Shown piece after piece: positions 58,369 to 64,000 of a stretch of DNA of 64,000 nucleotides. The stretch's first letter is position 1, and every line of letters begins with the position of its first letter. This stretch comes from Haloarcula marina (GTDB lineage: Archaea > Halobacteriota > Halobacteria > Halobacteriales > Haloarculaceae). The notes under the pieces are model-generated. The model worked only from the letters and a program-made list of their open reading frames with translations, did no database searches and was not told where the DNA came from. The stretch covers positions 2,604,001 to 2,668,000 of the forward strand of contig NZ_CP100404.1 in the NCBI RefSeq assembly GCF_024218775.1, given 5' to 3'. A program made the translations under genes and the position numbers.

Positions 58369-59475
58369 TCACTCGTCCAGTAGCGCGTCGTCGCCGTGCC
58401 GGTCCCGCAGCGTCCGCAGGTACTCGCGCTGTTCGGCCACCGCCGCGGGCATCTCGGCGTAGGCGTCGGCGAACAGGTCGTCCGGGTCGCCGTCGTACGC
58501 CTCGGCCTTATCGACCATCTCGGCCAGTCTGTCGTCGACCGCTTCGTCTATCGCGTCCACTCGCTCGCGGTCCAAGAGGCCGCGGTCCCAGAGGAACGCG
58601 CCGAACCGCGCCAGCGGGTCCCGTTCGCGCCACGCCTCGACCTCTTCCTCGTCGCGGTACACGTCGGGGTCGTCGGCGGTCGTGTGCGCCCCGAAGCGGT
58701 ACTGGACGAACTCCAACAGCGTGGGCCGCAACTGCCCGTCTTCGGGGTCCAGCGCCCGGTCGCGGGCGGCCTTCGTGACGACGTAACTCGCCAGCGGGTC
58801 CATGCCGTCGACCTGCACGCCGTCGAACCCGTAGGCGGTCGCTTTCTGCGCGAACGTCTCGCTCGCCGTCTGTCGCTCCCGCGGGACCGAAATCGCCCAC
58901 TGGTTGTTGTTGCAGACGAAGATAGTCGGCGTGTCGAACACGCCCGCGAAGTTCATCGCCTCGTGGAAGTCCCCCTCAGAGGTCGCGCCGTCCCCGAAGT
59001 GCGCGACGCCGACCCGGTCAGCGCCGTCCCGTTTCGCCGCCCACGACCACCCGACTGCGTGGGGGATGTGCCCGGCGATAGAGATGTTCAGCGGGAAGAC
59101 GTTCACGTCGGCGAGCGCGGCGTTCCCTCGCTCGTGGCCCATCCAGTACAGCAGGTATTCCCACGGGAGGCCGCGGGCGACGACGGCCCCGTGTTCGCGG
59201 TACTGATAGAAGATGGTGTCCGCGTCCGAGAGCGCGTACGTCGACCCGATTTGCGACCCCTCCTGTCCGGCCAGCGACGCGTAGGTCCCGAGGCGGCCCT
59301 GTCGCTGGAGGCTAATCATCCGCTCGTCGAAGCGGCGGGCGAGTTTCATGTCCCGGTACATCCCGACCAGTCGCTCGTCCCCCAAGTCCGGCACGAGGTC
59401 GGGTGCGACGACCTCGCCGTCGGGGTCGAGAACCTGTACGCGGTCGTCGGGACTCCGGTCGAGGACGTCTTCCAT
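58369..59475 (-). CDS. pdhA: Thiamine-dependent 2-oxo-acid dehydrogenase E1 component, alpha subunit
   Basis: A 368-residue E1-alpha subunit (pyruvate or branched-chain type). The TPP motif is GDGATSEGDFHEAMNFAG ending in CNNN (about 163-193), with the phosphorylation-loop-like region RFGAHTTADDPDVY near 265. The first segment LVGMYRDMKLARRFDERMIS is characteristic. Normally E1-beta, E2 and E3 genes follow, but here none is adjacent, so it is an orphan copy or its partners lie elsewhere. A CCTTTTTGCC element 28 bases upstream is its TATA box. Confidence 0.88.
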   Translation of the reverse strand: MEDVLDRSPDDRVQVLDPDGEVVAPDLVPDLGDERLVGMYRDMKLARRFDERMISLQRQGRLGTYASLAGQEGSQIGSTYALSDADTIFYQYREHGAVVARGLPWEYLLYWMGHERGNAALADVNVFPLNISIAGHIPHAVGWSWAAKRDGADRVGVAHFGDGATSEGDFHEAMNFAGVFDTPTIFVCNNNQWAISVPRERQTASETFAQKATAYGFDGVQVDGMDPLASYVVTKAARDRALDPEDGQLRPTLLEFVQYRFGAHTTADDPDVYRDEEEVEAWRERDPLARFGAFLWDRGLLDRERVDAIDEAVDDRLAEMVDKAEAYDGDPDDLFADAYAEMPAAVAEQREYLRTLRDRHGDDALLDE

Positions 59476-59520
59476 CTCGTCTCTACAGACACGGCAGACC
59501 GGCAAAAAGGTGGCCCGCGT

Positions 59521-60177
59521 TCACGCGACCCATTCTCGGACCCGCGAGAGCGCGTCGGCCTGCGCGTCGGGCATCACTTCGAGGACGACCCGCCCGTCGA
59601 AGTGGTCGTCCAGAGCCCGGACAGTTCGTTCGAGGGCAACGTCGCCAGCACCGAACGCGAGGCCGTCGACGGTCGGCGTCGCGTCGTTGCAGTGGACCAC
59701 CCGAATCTGGTCGCCGTTCTCGCGGAGGAGGTCCGTCAGCCCCGCCTCGTAGTCCGGTTGCGACATGAACAGGTGGGCCGTATCGAGGACGAGGTCGTGC
59801 CCGCGGTCGAGAACGAGATTCTGGAGGTGGAAAACGCTCGCGCCGGGGTTGTTTTCGTAACCGTAGGGGGCCGAGAAGTCGTAGGCCTCGAGTCGCTCGA
59901 CGTGGGTGTGCTGGGCGTACTGGCTGTGAACGACGAGATAGGCGTCCAGACGGACCGCGAGGTCGTCGCTCCGGCGGAACGGGCGCTCGTCGTCGGGGTG
60001 GGCGTGGAGCGTGTGTACCGTCGCGGCGTCGACGGGCGAGTCCTCGACCGCCCGGGCCGTCGATGGCACGTCGTTCAAGTCCTCGGGGCGGAGGTACAGT
60101 TCGACGCTGTCGAAGCCGCGGTCGGCCGCGGCGGCGAGCGAGTCGGGGTCGGGCGGGCATTTGCCGACGAGGTCCAT
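59521..60177 (-). CDS. TIM-barrel sugar phosphate isomerase-like protein
   Basis: A 218-residue member of the AP endonuclease 2/xylose isomerase-like superfamily. Metal ligands are suggested by RGFDSVELYLRPED near 20, TVHTLHAHPDDE near 53, DLVLDTAHLF near 127, RVVHCNDATPT near 158 and VVLEVMPD near 196. It is distinct from the one at 12217, with little identity. The reaction is unknown. GGCTTTTTGTC about 28 bases before the ATG is a good TATA box. Confidence 0.8.
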   Translation of the reverse strand: MDLVGKCPPDPDSLAAAADRGFDSVELYLRPEDLNDVPSTARAVEDSPVDAATVHTLHAHPDDERPFRRSDDLAVRLDAYLVVHSQYAQHTHVERLEAYDFSAPYGYENNPGASVFHLQNLVLDRGHDLVLDTAHLFMSQPDYEAGLTDLLRENGDQIRVVHCNDATPTVDGLAFGAGDVALERTVRALDDHFDGRVVLEVMPDAQADALSRVREWVA

Positions 60178-60258
60178 CGGGCGACGGTACGCCAGACTGT
60201 GACAAAAAGCCGCGCCCGCCACCCGAGCGCTCTTGTCGGTCCAGCGCCTCGCCTGGTC

Positions 60259-60615
60259 GTGCCCGTTGTCTCGACGGACGCGGACGACGACGCTCTGTTC
60301 ACGCTCCGGCGCGAGCGCCGGATAACCCGCACCCACGCCGTCCTGTGGACGCTCATCCTCACGTCGACGGTGGCCGACGTGCTGTTGACGATGGTCGGCC
60401 TGTCGCTTGGCTACCGGGAGGGCAACGCCGTCGTCGCCGCCCTCCTCGGGGAGTTCGGCGCGGCCGGGTTGTGGCTCGTGAAGTTCGCGGCGATGCTGTG
60501 GCTGGTCGCCGGGTGGACCGTCCTCTCGGACCGCGACGCCGCCGTCTTCCTCGCGCTGTTCGCCGCCGTCACGGTCGGCGTCGTCGCCTACAACGCCGTG
60601 TTGCTGTTCGGGTGA
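60259..60615 (+). CDS. DUF5658-like small membrane protein
   Basis: A 118-residue protein with about three membrane helices (about 24-50, 60-85 and 92-115). The pattern STVADVLLTMVGLSLGYREG followed by NAVVAALLGEFGAAGLWLVK matches the small DUF5658 family, of unknown function. A GTG start gives a short polar N-terminus. The divergent spacer with the isomerase gene holds its promoter. The family assignment is from memory. Confidence 0.6.
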   Translation: MPVVSTDADDDALFTLRRERRITRTHAVLWTLILTSTVADVLLTMVGLSLGYREGNAVVAALLGEFGAAGLWLVKFAAMLWLVAGWTVLSDRDAAVFLALFAAVTVGVVAYNAVLLFG

Positions 60616-60846
60616 CTCCTGACAACAGCGAGCGTATGCTCTGTTTGTCATTGTAATACACCGACTGTTCAGCGGTCTCGCGCGCACCCGCTCGACCTCT
60701 AATCCGTTCACGGCACCTACCTTCTCTCATGCGAGATTTCCTCGAAACCGGGAACGGACGGTCCGAGTCGACCTGACCGAGGACGACGAGATAAACCAGG
60801 GAGAGACCGAGATTCAAGACCCTTCCCGCCGTCTGCCCGGGCAACC

Positions 60847-61950
60847 GTGACCCAAACCCGTCGCGCCGTCCTCGCGTCGTCGGCCGCCAGCATCGCTGGC
60901 TTCGGGGGCTGTCTCGGACGCATCGGCAGCGTGCCGGTCGACTGCCCGCCACAGGTCGGCGACGGAGACGTTACCCGCCTCGGATTCGTCGGCGACGTGA
61001 TGCTGGGTCGAAACGTCGACGACCGGTGGCGCGACGACCCGACCGGCGTGTGGGGCGGCATGACCGACCGACTCCGCGAACTCGACGGCCTCTTCCTGAA
61101 TCTGGAGTGCTGTGTCTCCGACCGCGGCCGACCTCGACCCGGTCGTACCTACCACTTCCGAGCGAGTCCTTCGTGGGCAATCCCGGCGTTGAATCACGTC
61201 GGCACCGCGTTCGCCAGTCTCGCAAACAACCACGTCCTCGACTTTGGGCCGGACGCACTGACCGACACGCTCGCGCTGGACGACACGGGGATTCCCACGG
61301 CCGGTGCCGGGACGGACAGACAGAGTGCCTTCGAACCTCTCGAAACCGAGGTCGGCGGCCTCGACGTGGCTGTCGTGGCCCTCACCGACCAGTCGCCGAG
61401 TTACGCCGCCCGCGCCGACGCTGGCGGGACCGCCTACGCCCCGCTCTCCCCGACGGACCAGTTGACCCGCAACTGGGTCGGTGGCGCGCTGGCGCAGGCC
61501 CGACAGCGCGACCCGGACCTCCTCGTGGTCTCGCTGCACTGGGGGCCGAACTGGGAGGTCGAACCCTCGGCGACACAACAGTCGTTCGCTCGATGGCTCG
61601 TCGACCGCGGGGCCGACGTGGTCCACGGCCACAGCGCGCACGTGATTCAGGGTGTCGAGACGTACCGAGGGCGGCCGATTATCTACGACGCGGGGGATTT
61701 CGTCGACGATTACGTGGTGAAACCGACTCTCCACAACGACCGGAGCTTCCTGTTCGAACTCGTCGTCGCCGAGGGGACGCTGTCTGCACTAACCCTCGTC
61801 CCGGTCGAAATCGTCGACTCTCGCGTGACACCGGCCAGCGAGACGGCGGCGCGCTGGCTCCGCGACCGAATTCGCCACCTCTCAGAACCGTTCGAGACGA
61901 CCGTCGAGCGGAACGGCACGGGCCTGCGAATCCCGCTCGACGAGTGTTAG
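60847..61950 (+). CDS. CapA-family (PGA_cap) metallophosphoesterase-like lipoprotein
   Basis: A 367-residue exported protein. The start MTQTRRAVLASSAASIAGFG followed by Cys22 shows a twin-arginine-like, lipobox-type signal. The CapA fold, a calcineurin-like phosphoesterase family, is seen in RLGFVGDVMLGRNVDDRW near 39, LFLNLECCVS near 76, FASLANNHVLDFG near 117, LLVVSLHWGPNWE near 222 and VVHGHSAHVIQGVETYRGRP near 258. Bacterial CapA takes part in poly-gamma-glutamate capsule making. Here it probably acts on a surface polymer. It starts at GTG. Confidence 0.85.
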   Translation: MTQTRRAVLASSAASIAGFGGCLGRIGSVPVDCPPQVGDGDVTRLGFVGDVMLGRNVDDRWRDDPTGVWGGMTDRLRELDGLFLNLECCVSDRGRPRPGRTYHFRASPSWAIPALNHVGTAFASLANNHVLDFGPDALTDTLALDDTGIPTAGAGTDRQSAFEPLETEVGGLDVAVVALTDQSPSYAARADAGGTAYAPLSPTDQLTRNWVGGALAQARQRDPDLLVVSLHWGPNWEVEPSATQQSFARWLVDRGADVVHGHSAHVIQGVETYRGRPIIYDAGDFVDDYVVKPTLHNDRSFLFELVVAEGTLSALTLVPVEIVDSRVTPASETAARWLRDRIRHLSEPFETTVERNGTGLRIPLDEC

Positions 61951-61953
61951 GCG

Positions 61954-63129
61954 TCAGTCGTCGTCCTTGCCTTTCTTTCGCTTCTTCTTTCGTTTCTTCT
62001 TCTTCTTCTTCTTTCGCTTCTTCTTCCGCTTCTTTCGCTTCTTCCGTCGCTTCTTCTTCCGCTTCTTTCGCTTCTTCTTCCGCTTCTTCTTCCGCTTCTT
62101 CCGCTTCTTCTTCCGCTTCTTCCGCTTCTTCTTCCGCTTCTTCCGCTTCTCCTCACTCTTTCCGTGTGGCCCGGCATGGTCCGGCGGCCCCGCGTGGTCG
62201 GGGGCGTTCGAGTGGTCCGGCGGTCCCGCGTGGTCCGGCGGCCCCGCGTGGTCCGGCGGCCCGGTGTGGTCGTCTTCGTCATCGTCGTCTCTGTCGTCCC
62301 TCTCGTCGTAGTCGTGGTCGTCGTCCTTCTCGCCCTCGTCGTCTTCCTCGTCTTTGTCGTCGTGGTCGTCTCTCTCGTCGTAGTCCTCGTCATCGTGGTC
62401 GTCGTCCTCCGCGTCTTTGTCGTCGTGGTCGTCGTCTCGCTCGCACGACCCAGTTCGAATCGTCACCCTGTGGTCTAACTCGAGGGCGTATCGATCGGGG
62501 TCGTCCAAATCGCCAGAGAGGACCTCCCAGCCGGAGAGTTGGCCGTCGTAGTACTCGCCGAACAGCGCGGCCTGTTCGTTGAACATGGGGTCGATAGTCA
62601 GCGAGAACGAGCGCCCGTCGAGACCGTCGAGGACGCCGCCGTCCGTCCGTTCGGCCGCCCACGTCCAGTCGATGTCGGCCGACTCGTCGCGGATGTCCCA
62701 CCGGTCGTAGTTGCTGTCGGCGTCGTAGAAGTCGTCTTTCACGACCCACTCGGCCGACGACGGGATGCCGTCGATGGCGAACGACACCGCGCCGCCGTTC
62801 GTCCCGTCGTCGAACGCGTCGTGGACCAACACGAGGCTCAGACCGTTCGGCCCGTCGTAGAGGAACACGATGCTCGTGTCCTGCTTCTGGAGGGCCGTCG
62901 TCCCGGTCGAACTGAAGTAGCGGTCTTCTAGTCCCCATCGGTAGAACTCCGTCACCGGACGGTCGCCCGAAAGCGGCGTAATCGAGCGACACCGGCCATC
63001 CTGTTCGACGACGTAATTGTGCTCGCGGGCGCTCGCGCTCCCGGCGGCGAGGGCGAGACCGCCGACCGTGGCCGTCGCACTCGCGAGGAACTGTCTGCGC
63101 GTCCGCGATTCCGGAGGGTCGAACGTCAT
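61954..63129 (-). CDS. Tat-exported protein with acidic block, GPPDHA repeats and polybasic tail
   Basis: A 391-residue protein. A Tat signal (SRTRRQFLASATATVGG; probable cut after SASA at 34) leads to a globular domain (35-229) that I do not recognise, with a possible disulfide between Cys47 and Cys229. Residues 230-288 are almost only Asp, Glu, His, Lys and Arg, mostly acidic. Residues 289-322 are GPPDHA-type repeats. Residues 328-386 are 59 uninterrupted Lys/Arg, followed by GKDDD. Such a basic end is most unusual for haloarchaea. It is made from its own promoter, divergent from aIF2-beta. Confidence 0.85.
   Translation of the reverse strand: MTFDPPESRTRRQFLASATATVGGLALAAGSASAREHNYVVEQDGRCRSITPLSGDRPVTEFYRWGLEDRYFSSTGTTALQKQDTSIVFLYDGPNGLSLVLVHDAFDDGTNGGAVSFAIDGIPSSAEWVVKDDFYDADSNYDRWDIRDESADIDWTWAAERTDGGVLDGLDGRSFSLTIDPMFNEQAALFGEYYDGQLSGWEVLSGDLDDPDRYALELDHRVTIRTGSCERDDDHDDKDAEDDDHDDEDYDERDDHDDKDEEDDEGEKDDDHDYDERDDRDDDDEDDHTGPPDHAGPPDHAGPPDHSNAPDHAGPPDHAGPHGKSEEKRKKRKKKRKKRKKKRKKRKKKRKKKRKKRKKKRRKKRKKRKKKRKKKKKKKRKKKRKKGKDDD
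61972..62148 (-). repeat. Low-complexity Lys/Arg-coding repeat, period about 21 bases
   Basis: Codons AAG and CGG (or AAA, CGA) repeat, with a seven-residue pattern KKRKKKR clearest near its 5' end and degenerating toward the stop. Synonymous changes (CGG to CGA, AAG to AAA) show that the repeat has drifted while its charge was kept. The coding strand is nearly all purine. Confidence 0.85.
62164..62265 (-). repeat. GPPDHA-coding repeats (18-base period)
   Basis: This codes for GPPDHA three times (the third ends GPPDHS), then NAPDHA, GPPDHA and GPH. It separates the acidic block from the basic tail of the same protein and looks like a flexible, Pro- and His-containing spacer. Confidence 0.8.
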
Positions 63130-63153
63130 AGCGAAACGGACCGCCCAAATGCC

Positions 63154-63163
63154 GATTGTTATT
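63154..63163 (-). promoter_or_regulatory. TATA-like box for the polybasic-tail protein
   Basis: On the minus strand this reads AATAACAATC, about 29 bases before the ATG at 63129. It supports that start over an upstream in-frame ATG that would spoil the Tat signal. Confidence 0.45.
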
Positions 63164-63187
63164 CTGAGCATATCGGCACGGTAAACG

Positions 63188-63205
63188 GTCTGAACAGTCT
63201 GAACA
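63188..63205 (+). repeat. Two adjacent 9-base direct repeats
   Basis: GTCTGAACA occurs twice in tandem within the 170-base divergent spacer, followed by a partial GTCCGGAC. It lies upstream of both promoters and could be a regulator site. Confidence 0.4.
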
Positions 63206-63270
63206 GTCCGGACGGTTCACCTCGATGGCCGACGCCGACGTGTCGACCTGCGAGGACCTATCACGGAACC

Positions 63271-63278
63271 CATATACG
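63271..63278 (+). promoter_or_regulatory. TATA-like box for aIF2-beta
   Basis: CATATACG is centred 26 bases before the ATG at 63300, indicating a leaderless transcript. Confidence 0.55.
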
Positions 63279-63299
63279 TCCCAATCTGCTGTATCTTGT

Positions 63300-63911
63300 A
63301 TGAACTACGAGGCCGCACTTCAGCGCGCGTACGACGTGCTTCCCGACCAACCCAGAGAGGCCGGTGAACGCCTCTCCATCCCGGACCCCGAGGGACAGAC
63401 CGACGGGGCCTTCACACGACTGACCAACCTCGGGGCCATCGCCGACGCCCTCTCGCGCGACCCGCAGCACCTCCACAGCGCCATCCAGCGCGAGTTCGGG
63501 ACCAACGGCCAGTTCGACGGCGGCGAAGCCCGCTACAACGGGTCGTTCGACATCGCGGACTTCCAGGCGGCCGTGGACGCCTACGTCGCCGAGTACGTCA
63601 CCTGCTCGGAGTGTGGCCTACCCGACACCATCCTCAAAAACGAGGACGGCGTCGACATGCTCCGCTGTCAGGCCTGTGGTGCGTTCCGCCCCGTCTCGAA
63701 GAGCGCGAGCAAGAACACCCAACAGCAGACCCCCACGCTCGAAGAGGGGCAGACCTACGAGGTCAAGATCACCGGCACCGGCCGCGAAGGCGACGGCGTC
63801 GCGGAAAAGGGCAAGTACACCATCTTCGTCTCCGGCGCCCGCGAGGGGCAGGTCGTCGACGCCTACATCGAGAGCATCAGCGGGACGCTCGCCTTCGGTC
63901 GCGTCCAGTAA
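63300..63911 (+). CDS. eif2b: Translation initiation factor aIF2 beta with TRAM domain
   Basis: A 203-residue protein. The aIF2-beta core covers about 1-135 and ends in the zinc ribbon CSECGLPDTILKNEDGVDML with CQACGAFRPV (about 102-130). Residues about 145-203 form a TRAM domain (GQTYEVKITGTGREGDGVAE, then YTIFVSGAREGQVVDAYIES), an RNA-binding fold. The fused TRAM extends the usual 135-140 residue subunit, as in other haloarchaeal copies. The protein helps place initiator tRNA on the small ribosomal subunit. Confidence 0.9.
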   Translation: MNYEAALQRAYDVLPDQPREAGERLSIPDPEGQTDGAFTRLTNLGAIADALSRDPQHLHSAIQREFGTNGQFDGGEARYNGSFDIADFQAAVDAYVAEYVTCSECGLPDTILKNEDGVDMLRCQACGAFRPVSKSASKNTQQQTPTLEEGQTYEVKITGTGREGDGVAEKGKYTIFVSGAREGQVVDAYIESISGTLAFGRVQ

Positions 63912-63953
63912 CGACCGGACTCCGGTCTCTCTTCCCGCCGGGTCGCCATCAAG

Positions 63954-63961
63954 CACTTATC
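63954..63961 (+). promoter_or_regulatory. TATA-like box for the gene at the right edge
   Basis: CACTTATC is 26 bases before the ATG at 63984 and is the main reason to call a gene start there. Confidence 0.4.
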
Positions 63962-63983
63962 TCTCGCACCCACAGCACGACCG

Positions 63984-64000
63984 ATGAGTCCTCGCAGTAG
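63984..64000 (+). CDS. Start of an unidentified gene (window edge)
   Basis: Only ATG and the next four codons (MSPRS) lie in the window. The TATA-like element at 63954 supports a start. Nothing can be said about the product. Confidence 0.35.

Noticed and set aside
60616-60846. Possible small gene in the spacer before the CapA-like gene
   Set aside because: No frame shows consistent haloarchaeal codon use. It holds only AT-rich promoter-like DNA.
61967-62311. Plus-strand frame of Phe/Arg repeats (FFRFF)
   Set aside because: It is the exact reverse complement of the Lys/Arg tail. The minus frame has a signal peptide, a promoter and a long ordered domain, so it is the real gene.
1-64000. CRISPR array, insertion sequence, prophage or attachment site
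   Set aside because: No spaced repeats of the right size, no transposase or integrase, and no terminal inverted repeats were found. The only perfect long repeat lies inside the antiporter gene.

Overview
This window is a gene-dense stretch of a haloarchaeal chromosome (class Halobacteria). The evidence is the high GC content, proteins rich in Asp and Glu, leaderless transcripts with a TATA-like box about 26-30 bases before the start codon, and archaeal information-processing genes: DnaG primase, aIF5A, deoxyhypusine synthase, aIF2-beta and archaeal-type YchF. The sequence does not fix the genus. I see no rRNA, tRNA, insertion sequence, prophage or CRISPR array, so most of this looks like core chromosome, with patches of accessory or fast-changing genes.

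Layout. 1-9.5 kb: start of pdxS, a receiver-PAS-histidine kinase hybrid, small membrane proteins, a CPBP-like protein, valS, a flavoprotein oxidoreductase and a CARF-type regulator of the HFX_2341 family. 9.5-18 kb: a DUF3311 plus sodium:solute symporter pair, a tRNA-binding OB-fold protein, a TIM-barrel isomerase, dnaG with strong 3' hairpins, DUF92, and two convergent cis-prenyltransferase homologues, one of them lacking the catalytic motif. 18-24 kb: a cold-shock protein and a haem operon (fused siroheme decarboxylase, sirC, hemA), then pterin dehydratase and a HAD hydrolase. 24-30 kb: a type IV pilus operon (ATPase, membrane platform, large Ig-domain pilin). 30-44.8 kb: a shortened MoeA-like protein, a GIDE-domain protein, Hsp20, a UbiB kinase, an operon of dioxygenase, NRAMP-like transporter and P-loop protein, aIF5A with agmatinase, Nif3, an SprT protease, threonine synthase, and a coupled aldehyde dehydrogenase/reductase pair. 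44.8-54.3 kb: deoxyhypusine synthase, a GNAT, a receiver-PAS protein, YchF, a chemotaxis transducer, a DsbA-like lipoprotein with a membrane partner, a decayed gene and a nucleoside hydrolase. 54.3-64 kb: a GIY-YIG-like protein, a nucleoside deaminase, a regulator beside a cation/proton antiporter carrying a perfect 48-bp x3 repeat, pyruvate dehydrogenase E1-alpha, a CapA-like lipoprotein, an extraordinary secreted protein ending in 59 consecutive Lys/Arg, and aIF2-beta.

Genes working together: the aIF5A substrate, agmatinase and deoxyhypusine synthase (hypusination); ahbAB-sirC-hemA (haem precursor supply); pilB-pilC-pilin (surface pilus); the catalytic and non-catalytic cis-prenyltransferases plus DUF92 (lipid carrier and isoprenoid metabolism); the DsbA-like lipoprotein and its membrane partner (extracytoplasmic thiol chemistry).

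The best candidates for something undescribed are the secreted acidic/GPPDHA/polybasic protein at 61954-63129, the expanding membrane-helix repeat in the antiporter at 57982-58135, the possible two-subunit cis-prenyltransferase at 16350-17974, and the NRAMP-like transporter without the usual metal ligands at 34495-35832.
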